Shown piece after piece: positions 24,765-34,400 of a stretch of DNA of 64,000 nucleotides. Each line of letters begins with the position of its first letter. Positions within the stretch are counted from its first letter, which is position 1. The notes under the pieces are model-generated. The model had not been told where the DNA came from, made no database searches, and saw only the letters and a list, made by a program, of their open reading frames with translations. Position numbers and translations under genes: made by a program. The DNA is from an uncultured Eubacterium sp. (GTDB taxonomy: Bacteria > Bacillota > Clostridia > Lachnospirales > Lachnospiraceae): NCBI GenBank assembly GCA_900552795.1, contig USBB01000001.1, forward strand, positions 139,700-203,699, given 5' to 3'.

Positions 24765-25796
24765 ATGATGAGATTACGCGAAAAAGTAGAAAACGGAGTA
24801 TATATTATAGCTGAAATGTCAGCTAACCATGCAGGAAAAATCGAGAACGCATTTAAGATTATCGAGGAGGCTGCAAAAGCAGGTGCTGACTGCGTGAAGA
24901 TACAGACATACACAGCGGATACGCTGACAATTAACTGTACTGATGAACCGTATATAATTAAAGGAGGTTTGTGGGACGGTTATAACTATTACAAATTGTA
25001 TCAGGAAGCTTATACGCCATGGGAATGGCAGAAGGCGTTAAAGGAAAAGTGCGAGGAGGTCGGAGTTGATTTTCTGTCAACACCGTTTGACAAGACTGCG
25101 GTTGATTTTTTGGAAGATTTAGGTGTGGAGTTTTACAAAATTGCGTCTTTTGAGCTTGTCGATATTCCGTTGATTGAGTACATTGCAAGCAAGGGAAAGC
25201 CTATAATTATGTCATGCGGAATGGGAAGTGTTGAGGAGATAGAGGAGGCATTAGCGGCGTGCAGAAAATATAACAATGAAGATGTGATTCTTTTAAAATG
25301 CTGCAGCCAGTATCCTGCTCAATATGAGGATATGAATATTTCGGTGATTCCAGATATGATACAGCGTTTTGGAAAACCAGTTGGGTTATCTGACCATTCA
25401 TTTGGCTCTCTGGCACCTGTTGTTGCTGTATCACTGGGGGCAAGGGTCATTGAAAAGCACGTGTGCTTAAACAGACAGATGGAGAGCGCAGATTCAGGAT
25501 TTTCTATGGAGATGCAGGAGTTTGCGAGGATGGTAGAAGATGTAAAAAATGCGTCTGTTATTATGGGAAAGCCGACTTATGAATTAACGGAGCATGAAAA
25601 AAGCGGCTTGAGCGGAAGGCGTTCGCTTGTAGCGGTAAAGCCGATTGCAAAAGGAGAAAAATTTACGGAAGAAAATTTAAGAAGTATCCGTCCGTCAATC
25701 GGAATAAAGCCGAAGTATTATAGTCAGTTGTTGGGAAAAGAGGCTCAAAATGAATATAAGTTTGGTGAGCCGATTAAAATGGAGGAAGTACATTGA
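24765..25796 (+). CDS. pseI: Pseudaminic acid synthase, PseI (NeuB family)
   Basis: 343 residues: a TIM-barrel NeuB domain (MSANHAGKIENAFKIIEEAA, CVKIQTYTADTLTI, AYTPWEWQKALKEK, FLSTPFDKTAVDFL, KIASFELVDIPLIEY, VGLSDHSFGS) followed by a C-terminal SAF/antifreeze-like domain (SLVAVKPIAKGE, IRPSIGIKPKYY). It condenses the 6-deoxy-altrose derivative with phosphoenolpyruvate. The WDGYNYYKLYQEAYTPWEW wording is that of PseI rather than LegI or NeuB. It starts a rightward pair with pseG, divergent from the carrier-protein operon. Confidence 0.9.
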   Translation: MMRLREKVENGVYIIAEMSANHAGKIENAFKIIEEAAKAGADCVKIQTYTADTLTINCTDEPYIIKGGLWDGYNYYKLYQEAYTPWEWQKALKEKCEEVGVDFLSTPFDKTAVDFLEDLGVEFYKIASFELVDIPLIEYIASKGKPIIMSCGMGSVEEIEEALAACRKYNNEDVILLKCCSQYPAQYEDMNISVIPDMIQRFGKPVGLSDHSFGSLAPVVAVSLGARVIEKHVCLNRQMESADSGFSMEMQEFARMVEDVKNASVIMGKPTYELTEHEKSGLSGRRSLVAVKPIAKGEKFTEENLRSIRPSIGIKPKYYSQLLGKEAQNEYKFGEPIKMEEVH

Positions 25797-26857
25797 TTGG
25801 ATTTCGTGTAGATGCAAATGAAAAAATAGCAACCGGACATTTGATGAGATGTATTGCGATTGCTGCGGCCTGTATAAAAAGGGGAGTACCATGTATTTTT
25901 TTGCCAGCAGACGATAAGGGTGTGCAAAAGCTTAAAGAGTGGTCTATGCCATACCACATTTTAAATACCGAATGGGACAATATGGAGTCTGAAAAAGACA
26001 GATTAAAGCAGATTATTTCAGAAGAGAAGATAAATTACATGATTGTCGATTCCTATCAGGCGACAGCTTCGTATCTTGAGTGGTTAAACGGTATTGTGCC
26101 GGTTTTGTATATTGATGACATGGCGAAAGAGATTTATCACACAGATGCGGTTTTGCATTATAGTAACTGGAAAGAGGACAGCTTTTATCGTGAACGGTAT
26201 AAGGATACATCAACAATGGTGTTGTCAGGCATGGAATACACACCGCTTCGCGAAGAGTTTGCTGCGTCCGGAAAAATAGAACGTGAAAAGAGCATACTTA
26301 TTACGACAGGCGGAACGGACCCATTTAATGTTACTTTAAACCTGCTTAATATCTGCCTCAAAAATCAAAAACTTTCATTATATTCTTATCATGTTATTGT
26401 AGGGAGCATGAATCTGTACGAAGAGCAGTTGAGACAGTTATCAGATTTATATCCAAATGTTATTTTGCATAAAAATGTTAAAAATATGGGCGATTACATG
26501 AGAAAGTGTGAAATGGCAGTTTCAGCCGGCGGAACAACACTTTTTGAACTATGCGCCTGCGCGGCGCCGACAGTCTGCTTTTCTTTCGCAGACAACCAGA
26601 CTGAGTTCGCAAAACAGATGGGCGAGCATCAAATCATGTTGTACGCAGGAGACGCCAGATATCAAAAAGCAATAGAGCAGGATATCTGCAATAAACTGCT
26701 TATGTTTTCAGAAGATGATGCGTTAAGAGAGAAGTATTCACGTAATATGTCACAGCTCGTGGATGGGCGTGGATGCGAGAGGATAGCGGAGAGGGTGTGT
26801 GGTATTCATCATAAAGCAGAGATTAATTTAATCAATAACAATTCAATTTTATCATAA
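25793..26857 (+). CDS. pseG: UDP-2,4-diacetamido-2,4,6-trideoxy-altropyranose hydrolase, PseG
   Basis: 354 residues with a GT-B-like fold. FRVDANEKIATGHLMRCIAIA at the start holds the conserved glycine-histidine loop, and ILITTGGTDPFN and SAGGTTLFELCACAAPTVCF belong to the nucleotide-binding half. PseG removes UDP before the PseI condensation. The start is TTG at 25793, with GGAGGA just upstream, overlapping the pseI stop by four bases, which suggests coupled translation. The last seven residues lie within a palindrome that spans the stop codon. Confidence 0.9.
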   Translation: MIGFRVDANEKIATGHLMRCIAIAAACIKRGVPCIFLPADDKGVQKLKEWSMPYHILNTEWDNMESEKDRLKQIISEEKINYMIVDSYQATASYLEWLNGIVPVLYIDDMAKEIYHTDAVLHYSNWKEDSFYRERYKDTSTMVLSGMEYTPLREEFAASGKIEREKSILITTGGTDPFNVTLNLLNICLKNQKLSLYSYHVIVGSMNLYEEQLRQLSDLYPNVILHKNVKNMGDYMRKCEMAVSAGGTTLFELCACAAPTVCFSFADNQTEFAKQMGEHQIMLYAGDARYQKAIEQDICNKLLMFSEDDALREKYSRNMSQLVDGRGCERIAERVCGIHHKAEINLINNNSILS

Positions 26858-26880
26858 TTTTCAAAATGATAAAATTGAAT
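26841..26880 (+). terminator. AT-rich palindrome spanning the pseG stop
   Basis: ATTCAATTTTATCA (26841-26854) pairs with TGATAAAATTGAAT (26867-26880), 14 perfect pairs with a 12-nt loop that holds the stop codon. There is no T-run after it, so it may be a weak terminator or a 3'-end stabiliser. Confidence 0.45.
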
Positions 26881-26998
26881 AGACAATGACTAAATTAAAT
26901 GCTACATTTAAATAAAAATAATCTAAATGCAAACAGAGGCAACTTTTTTGCGGATATGTCCGGCAAAAGACCTGGTTTTAAATTATTGAGGAAAATGA

Positions 26999-28048
26999 AT
27001 GAGACAGTTTGATTATCGTGAAAAGTGGAAGAAATTGCTTACACCTGAAATTGTATCTTATTTAACGCAGATACATGAGTTTAAGGGTGAGCAGACTTTG
27101 TTTATTGAGGTGAAAGCAGATACTTTAATACAGCTTGTTGAAAGTGCAAAAATTCAAAGTACGGAAGCTTCTAATAAAATTGAAGGTATTTATACATCAG
27201 ATGAGCGATTAAGGGCGCTGGTAAGGGATACAACAAGACCAAAGACCCGTAATGAGCAAGAGATTGCAGGTTATAGGGACGTATTGAATACAATACACGA
27301 AAATCACGATTATATTCCCCCCAAACCTTCAATTATTTTACAGCTGCACAGAGATTTGTATAAATTCGAAGGGTTTGACATTGGTGGCAAATATAAGTCT
27401 GCTGACAATATTATTAAGGAAGAAGATATTCAGGGAAATGAGTTTGTAAGATTTCGTCCGGTTTCGGCATGGGAGACTCCAGGAGCAGTTGATGAATTGT
27501 GTATGGCGTTTGACGAAGCACTGGCAACAGAGCAGATAGATGCATTGATTCTTATTCCAATGTTCGTTTTGGATTTTTTATGTATACATCCATTTAATGA
27601 TGGGAATGGCAGAATGAGCCGGCTGTTGACATTGCTGCTGCTTTACAGGGCAGGATACATTGTTGGAAAGTATATCAGTATTGAAAAGCTGATTGAAAAT
27701 ACAAAAGAATTGTATTACGAGTGTTTACAGCTTAGTTCAACAAAATGGCATGAGAATGAAAATGATTATGAACCGTTTGTTAAATATATGTTAGGGATTA
27801 TTGTTGCGGCATATAGAGATTTTTCTTCAAGAGTAAGCCTGCTTACAACAGACGGTTTATCAAAGCCTGACAGAGTAAGAGAAATAATAAAAACGACATT
27901 AGGACCTGTTACAAAGGCTGAAATAGTTGCAAAATGTCCTGACATAAGTCAGGTAACAGTTCAAAGAGCGCTTGCAGATTTAGTTGAATCAGGTCAGATT
28001 ATTAAACTTGGTGGGGGAAGATATACCAAATATTTATGGAATAATTAG
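26999..28048 (+). CDS. Fic family protein with C-terminal winged helix
   Basis: 349 residues. The active-site loop HPFNDGNGRMSR is complete, at about 197-208, so AMP transfer to a target protein is expected. An inhibitory-helix motif SNKIEG (S-x3-E-G) at about 57-62 lies N-terminal, as in class II Fic proteins that inhibit themselves. A winged helix follows near the C-terminus (TKAEIVAKCPDISQVTVQRALADLVESGQI). Fic genes are often neighbours of type I restriction genes. Here hsdM starts 17 bp after its stop, so they are probably cotranscribed. The target is unknown. Confidence 0.87.
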   Translation: MRQFDYREKWKKLLTPEIVSYLTQIHEFKGEQTLFIEVKADTLIQLVESAKIQSTEASNKIEGIYTSDERLRALVRDTTRPKTRNEQEIAGYRDVLNTIHENHDYIPPKPSIILQLHRDLYKFEGFDIGGKYKSADNIIKEEDIQGNEFVRFRPVSAWETPGAVDELCMAFDEALATEQIDALILIPMFVLDFLCIHPFNDGNGRMSRLLTLLLLYRAGYIVGKYISIEKLIENTKELYYECLQLSSTKWHENENDYEPFVKYMLGIIVAAYRDFSSRVSLLTTDGLSKPDRVREIIKTTLGPVTKAEIVAKCPDISQVTVQRALADLVESGQIIKLGGGRYTKYLWNN

Positions 28049-28065
28049 TTGATTGGAGAAAGTAC

Positions 28066-29568
28066 ATGATTACAGGTGAATTAAAAAATAAAATTGACGG
28101 TTTATGGGATATTTTTGCTGCAGGCGGTTTGGTGAATCCGCTGGAAGTGATTGAGCAGATTACGTATCTGATGTTTATACATGATTTGGATGATTCAGAT
28201 AATACAAGGGCAAAGGAAAGTGCAATGCTTGGACTTCCTTATCAGAGTATTTTTTCAGACGAAGTAAAAGTTGGGGAAAGGACTATTGACGGTTCTCAGC
28301 TCAAATGGTCTGTTTTTCATGATTTTCCTGCTGACAGGATGTATTCGGTTATGCAGGAATGGGTATTTCCATTTATTAAAACATTACACAGTGACAAGAA
28401 TAGCGCTTATTCAAAATATATGGACGATGCAATATTTAAATTGCCGACACCGCTTGTTTTATCCAAGGTTGTAGATTCGTTAGATGAAATTTATAAGATG
28501 ATGAACGAAATCCAAACTGCGGATGTGAGAGGTGATGTGTATGAGTATCTTTTGTCTAAGATTGCACAGTCAGGACGAAATGGTCAGTTTAGAACGCCGA
28601 GGCACATTATCCGAATGATGGTAGAAATGATGGATCCGTCAAGTGATGAGGTGATTTGTGATCCCGCCTGTGGAACATCTGGCTTCTTAGTTGCTTCGGG
28701 AGAATATCTGAAAGAAAAGAAGAAAGAAGAAATATTCTTTGATAGACAGAAGAAAGACCATTATATGAATCATATGTTCCATGGATATGATATGGACAGA
28801 ACCATGCTTCGTATCGGGGCAATGAATATGATGACTCATGGAATTGATAACCCATTTATCGAATATAGAGACAGCTTGTCCGACCAGAATACGGATAAGG
28901 ATAAGTATTCATTAGTATTAGCAAATCCTCCTTTTAAGGGAAGTCTTGATGCAGAGTCAGTTTCAGGAGATTTGCTTAAGGTTTGCAAGACAAAGAAAAC
29001 AGAATTATTATTCCTAACATTATTTTTACGTATTTTAAAAGTGGGTGGAAGATGTGCCTGTATCGTTCCGGATGGTGTATTGTTTGGTTCTTCTAAAGCA
29101 CATAAAGATATTAGAAAAGAAATTGTTGAGAACCAGAGATTAGAAGCAGTTATTTCAATGCCTTCCGGTGTATTTAAGCCATATGCAGGTGTGTCAACAG
29201 CTATCCTTATATTTACAAAGACAGAACATGGTGGAACAGACAATGTATGGTTCTATGATATGACAGCAGACGGATTTAGTCTGGATGATAAGAGAGCACC
29301 AATTACAGATAATGATATTCCTGATATTATCGAAAGATTTAAAAATTTAGATAAGGAAATGGATAGAAAACGCACGGAAAAATCATTTATGGTTCCTAAA
29401 CAGGATATTGTGGATAATGATTATGACCTGAGTATTAATAAGTATAAAGAGGTTGAGTATGTTGCTGTTGAATATCCGCCAACAACTGAAATAATTGCTA
29501 ATATTCGTGAAATTGAAATGGAGATTGGTAATGCGATGGATGAATTGGAAAAATTATTAAATTTGTAA
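28066..29568 (+). CDS. hsdM: Type I restriction-modification system, methyltransferase subunit HsdM
   Basis: 500 residues. An N-terminal helical HsdM domain (LEVIEQITYLMFIHDLDD) is followed by an adenine N6-methyltransferase. Its S-adenosylmethionine motif DPACGTSGFLVA is at about 198 and the catalytic NPPF motif at about 286 (VLANPPFKGS). With HsdS it methylates the recognition site. GGAG precedes the ATG. It lies between a Fic gene and hsdS, and all genes to hsdR are on the same strand with small gaps. Confidence 0.92.
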   Translation: MITGELKNKIDGLWDIFAAGGLVNPLEVIEQITYLMFIHDLDDSDNTRAKESAMLGLPYQSIFSDEVKVGERTIDGSQLKWSVFHDFPADRMYSVMQEWVFPFIKTLHSDKNSAYSKYMDDAIFKLPTPLVLSKVVDSLDEIYKMMNEIQTADVRGDVYEYLLSKIAQSGRNGQFRTPRHIIRMMVEMMDPSSDEVICDPACGTSGFLVASGEYLKEKKKEEIFFDRQKKDHYMNHMFHGYDMDRTMLRIGAMNMMTHGIDNPFIEYRDSLSDQNTDKDKYSLVLANPPFKGSLDAESVSGDLLKVCKTKKTELLFLTLFLRILKVGGRCACIVPDGVLFGSSKAHKDIRKEIVENQRLEAVISMPSGVFKPYAGVSTAILIFTKTEHGGTDNVWFYDMTADGFSLDDKRAPITDNDIPDIIERFKNLDKEMDRKRTEKSFMVPKQDIVDNDYDLSINKYKEVEYVAVEYPPTTEIIANIREIEMEIGNAMDELEKLLNL

Positions 29569-29616
29569 GAAAGGAATACAGAACCGATAAATTCGGATTT
29601 GTAGGGCGAGGATGAT

Positions 29617-30732
29617 ATGGATATGATGTATGTAGAAGATTGTTGTGAAATACTCGATTCTATGCGGGTGCCTATTACAGCCTCTGAAAGAGAGGAAGGA
29701 GAATATCCTTATTATGGAGCAAATGGTATTCAAGACCATGTAGCGGATTATATTTTTGATGATGAACTTGTATTATTGGCTGAAGATGGTGGTAACTTTG
29801 GTTCTAAGGAAAGACCTATTGCATACAGAGTTTCAGGAAAATGCTGGGTTAATAACCATGCACATGTATTAAAGCCAAAAGATGGATTGGATGTTGATTA
29901 TCTATGCTATTCATTAATGTTTTATAAGGTTGATGGAATTGTTAATGGTGCTACAAGGCAAAAGCTAACCCAAGCTGCTATGCGTAAGCTGCAGATTCCT
30001 TCAAGAAGTATGGATGAGCAGAAACAAATCGTTGATGAACTGAATCGTATCATTAAGATAAAAGAACAACGTCAGCAAGAATTAGCGTTGTTAGACGACC
30101 TCATCAAAGCCCGATTTGTCGAGCTGTTTGGGGAGCCACAAATAAATCCTTTTGGTTGGGATGTAGTCAATATATCCGAGGTTGTAGGTGGTAAGGTATC
30201 TAACGGTTTCTTTGCAAAGAGAGATGACTATGTGGATGATGGAAATGTAAGTGTTCTTGGTGTAGCGAATATTGTTAATAGAATGTATTCTAAAATTGAT
30301 GAATTACCAAGAACTAATGCAGATGATAAAGATATTGAGAAGTTTGAAGTAAAGTATGGTGATATGCTATTTTGTCGTTCGTCATTGGTTGCGGAAGGTA
30401 TTGGCAAAGCATCAATTATTCCTGAAGATGTGCAAAACAATGTATTATTTGAATGTCATGTAATTCGCTTGCCGTTAGATTTGAGTAAATGTGTACCTGA
30501 ATTCATGCAAACGCTATCAACAATGAATTATTTTAGAAATCAAGTAATTGCCCAATCAAAGACAGCTACTATGACGACAATTGGTCAGGATGGAATATTA
30601 AAAACAGATATTATTCTTCCGCCGATTGGGAAGCAAAGAGAGTTTTCCGACTTCGTCAACCAAGTCGACAAATCAAAAGTTGTAGTAATGAATGGAGGTG
30701 AAAACAGATGTCTCAGAAAGACAATGTTATAG
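29617..30732 (+). CDS. hsdS: Type I restriction-modification system, specificity subunit HsdS
   Basis: 371 residues. The first target-recognition domain (about 1-135) begins VEDCCEILDSMRVPITASERE. A conserved helix follows with DEQKQIVDELNRIIKIKEQRQQ and LLDDLIKARFVELFGEP. The second recognition domain (about 180-345) begins WDVVNISEVVGGKVSNGFF and ends with PPIGKQREFSDFVNQVDKSK. The two recognition domains set the DNA sequence read by the complex. No second hsdS copy or inverted repeats are seen, so phase variation by inversion is not supported. Confidence 0.9.
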   Translation: MDMMYVEDCCEILDSMRVPITASEREEGEYPYYGANGIQDHVADYIFDDELVLLAEDGGNFGSKERPIAYRVSGKCWVNNHAHVLKPKDGLDVDYLCYSLMFYKVDGIVNGATRQKLTQAAMRKLQIPSRSMDEQKQIVDELNRIIKIKEQRQQELALLDDLIKARFVELFGEPQINPFGWDVVNISEVVGGKVSNGFFAKRDDYVDDGNVSVLGVANIVNRMYSKIDELPRTNADDKDIEKFEVKYGDMLFCRSSLVAEGIGKASIIPEDVQNNVLFECHVIRLPLDLSKCVPEFMQTLSTMNYFRNQVIAQSKTATMTTIGQDGILKTDIILPPIGKQREFSDFVNQVDKSKVVVMNGGENRCLRKTML

Positions 30733-31421
30733 AAGCAATGCGACGTAATGGCGGCTATGCTACGTTTCAACAATTAAATCAAATTGTAGATTTCAGTAAT
30801 TGGAAAACTAAAACTCCTCAAGCGAGTATCAGACAGATTGTTCAAATACACAATGAATTTTTTAGGATAAAGCCGGGATTATGGGCGCTAACAGAGTGTA
30901 AGGAATATGTGCTAAGACATTTGGGGATTTTGGATAATGATGTTAAGAGTGATGAGACATTTACGCATTCTTATTATCAGGGGATTATTGTAGAGTTAGG
31001 GAATATGCATAATTATAGGACTTATGTTCCGAATCAGGATAAAAATAAAAAATTTTTAGAAAGAAAGCTTTGTGAGCTTACGGCAGAGTCCGAACTGCCT
31101 GCTTTTACATATAAAGCAATAGCAAATAGAGCTAAGACTGTCGATGTGATTTGGTTTAATGAAAGAAGAATGCCATTCAGATTTTATGAGGTTGAACATT
31201 CTACGAATATTACCAATTCATTGGATAAATTTTATGAACTTCAGGATTTCAGGGCAGATTTTTATATTATTGCTGATGAAAGCCGAAGAAGTCAGTTTAA
31301 CACTTTGATGGAAAGAAACATTTACAGTAGTATTCGCAATTATGTAAAGTTTTTTAATTACGATAATCTGATTAACCAATATTCAAAAGAGAGTGTATTA
31401 ATGCAGATGGACAGGTTGTAG
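30708..31421 (+). CDS. Winged-helix protein with possible PD-(D/E)XK-like domain, in the hsd operon
   Basis: 237 residues that I do not recognise by name. The first 70 residues resemble a HARE/winged-helix domain (NVIEAMRRNGGYATFQQLNQIV, then SIRQIVQIHNEFFRIKPGLWAL). The C-terminal half has VDVIWF at about 145 and RFYEVEHSTNI at about 158-168, then DFYIIADESRRSQF, which looks like the core of a PD-(D/E)XK nuclease fold with an unusual E-x-E. It overlaps the hsdS end by 25 bp with its own GGAGGTG, and hsdR follows 23 bp after its stop. It may be an accessory to the restriction system; this is inference. Confidence 0.6.
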   Translation: MSQKDNVIEAMRRNGGYATFQQLNQIVDFSNWKTKTPQASIRQIVQIHNEFFRIKPGLWALTECKEYVLRHLGILDNDVKSDETFTHSYYQGIIVELGNMHNYRTYVPNQDKNKKFLERKLCELTAESELPAFTYKAIANRAKTVDVIWFNERRMPFRFYEVEHSTNITNSLDKFYELQDFRADFYIIADESRRSQFNTLMERNIYSSIRNYVKFFNYDNLINQYSKESVLMQMDRL

Positions 31422-31444
31422 GAATTATTTATTGGGAGGTGCCT

Positions 31445-34400
31445 ATGATAACCAATTTTGACTACTTAAAAGCTGAATCGAAATTTTCAAGTTTTGCGGA
31501 CGTTGCCATATCGGCAGAAAAGATTATTCTTATGGATCCGGAGGCAAGTATTATCAATAGCCGCAGAGCAATGGAATTTGCATTGAAGTGGATGTATTCA
31601 GTGGATTCTGAACTTGAAATGCCATATCAGGATAATCTGCAAAGTTTAATGAATGCGGAAGATTATAGACAGATTGTGGGACCTGATTTGTGGAAACGTA
31701 TGGATTATATCCGCAGAAGCGGAAATAACGTTGCTCACAGTAATAAAAAATTAGGCAGAGATGAGGCTATGCTTTGTCTTGAGAATCTGTTTATTTATTT
31801 AGATTACATAGCATATTGTTATTCAGATAATTATGAAGAGCACTCTTTTGACAAAACAATAATAAGTGCCAGGATTAAAAAAGTAAAGGAATCAAAAGAG
31901 GAAGCAGAAGCTACAAAAGCAGCGTTGGTAAAAGAACAGGAGAGGACTGCCAGACAGGAACTGGATTTGCAGAAATTAATTGAAGAAAATGCTTCGCTTA
32001 AGGAGGAATTATCTGCCAGAAGACAGGAACAGCAGCAGACGTATGTTCCGAAGCCGCTTGATTTATCGGAATACAAAACCAGAAAGCTTTATATCGATTC
32101 TATGTTGATGGATGCAGGATGGACAGAGGGAAAGGATTGGATTAATGAAGTAGAGCTTTTTGGAATGCCTAATAAGTCAGAAGTAGGATATGCCGATTAT
32201 GTTCTTTATGATGATATGCACCGCCCTTTAGCGGTCATAGAAGCTAAAAAAACCTGCGTTGACGTTTCAAAGGGAAGGCAGCAGGCAAAGCTTTATGCAG
32301 ATTTGTTAGCGAAAAAATATAAAAGAAAACCGGTAATTTTTCTTACAAATGGGTTTGAAACTCACATTATTGACGGTCAATATCCTGAGAGAAAGTGTGC
32401 TGCTATTTATTCAAAAAGGGATTTGGAGAAGTGGTTCAATTTATTGAGCATGAGAACAAGTCTTAAGCATGTTATGGTGGATAAAGATATTGCCGGACGA
32501 TATTATCAGGAGGCAGCCATTAAAGCGGTATGTAACAGCTTTGATGAAAAAAATCGCAGAAAAGCTTTGCTTGTTATGGCGACAGGATCGGGAAAGACAA
32601 GAACAGTAATTGCGCTGTGTGATTGCCTGTTGAAAGCCGGCTGGGTAAAGAATATTTTATTTTTGGCTGACAGAAATTCGCTTGTTACGCAGGCGAAGAG
32701 AAGTTTTGTGAATAACCTGCAGAGTTTATCGTGTACGAATTTAGTAGAGGAAAAAGATAATTACAATGCACATTGCGTTTTTTCGACTTATCAGACGATG
32801 ATGAATTGCATTGATACTGTAAATGACAAATCCGGGAAATTATTTACATGCGGGCATTTTGATCTTGTGATATGCGACGAGGCACACAGATCAATTTATA
32901 ATAAGTATAGAGATATTTTTAATTATTTTGACGCTCCATTGGTTGGCCTTACGGCTACACCAAAGGATGAAATTGATAAAAATACATATGAGGTGTTTGA
33001 GTTAGAAAATGGTGTTCCGACATATGGATATGATTTGGCGCAGGCGGTAAAGGACGGATATCTTGTTGATTATGTTTCTGTTGAATCGAAGCTCAAGTTT
33101 ATTGAGGATGGAATTGTATATGACGAATTGTCGGAAAGAGATAAAGAAGAATATGAGAAAACATTTGAGGGTGAACATGGGGATTTGCCTGAATTAATAT
33201 CTTCATCGGCGCTTAATACATGGGTATTTAATGAGGATACCATAAGGAAAGTGTTAAATATTCTGATGACAGATGGTATAAAGATTGATTACGGACAGAA
33301 GCTTGGAAAGACTATTATTTTTGCAAAAAATCATAATCATGCAGAAAAGATATTTGAAGTTTTTAATAAAGAGTATCCGCATCTTCCTGGTTATGCAAAA
33401 GTAATAGATAATTATATGACATATGCGCAGAGTGCGATTGATGAGTTTTCTGATCCAAAGAAGCTGCCGCAGATTGCAATCTCTGTAGATATGTTAGATA
33501 CCGGTATTGATGTGCCGGAAGTCCTTAATTTGGTATTTTTTAAAAAAGTAATGAGTAAAGCTAAATTCTGGCAGATGATTGGACGTGGCACAAGACTTTG
33601 TCCAGGGCTGCTTGACGGAGAAAATAAAGAGAAATTCTATATTTTTGATTTCTGCGGGAACTTTGAATTTTTCAGAATGAATAAAGGGAAAGCCACTGCT
33701 AACAGGATTGCTTTGCAAGGTGCAATCTTTAATCTGCAATTTGAAATATCGTATAAACTTCAGGATATTAATTATCAGATTGACAGATTGATTGCTTATC
33801 GTAAGGCGTTAGTTAAACAAATGAGTGAGAAAGTCAGAGAATTGCCAAGGGATAATTTTGCTGTCCGTCAACACCTGAAATATGTGGATTTGTATTCTTC
33901 GGAATCAAATTATACAGCTCTTACATATGAAGATACTTTAATTGTGAGGGAAGAGGTTGCACCTCTGATATTGCCTGGTGAAGATGATCCGAGTGCGGTT
34001 GGATTCGATGCGATTATGTATGGAATTGAGCTCGCTTATTTAGTTGGAAAGAAGTATACGAAAGCACGCGCTGATTTACATAAGAGAGTAGTCGGGATTG
34101 CAAACGTGGCAAATATTCCTGAAATTCAGGCGCAGTCGGATTTGATTAATAAGATTTTGAATACGGATTATGTTGATAATGCAGGAATTAACGAATTTGA
34201 AGAGATAAGAGAAAAGCTTCGCAACTTAATGAAATATATCCCAAAGCAACCGGTTATAGGGATATTAACTGATTTGACAGATGAGCTGATTTCGACGGAA
34301 TGGAGAGAATCTGAACTTGAGAATGATGAACTGAAGAATTACAAGGCAAAGGCAGAGCATTATATAAGGCAGCATCAGGATAATATCGCCATTGCGAAGC

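Noticed and set aside
29617..30732. Phase-variable hsdS inversion system
   Set aside because: Only one hsdS, no inverted repeats and no adjacent dedicated invertase were seen; the integrase is 9 kb away and Tn916-like.
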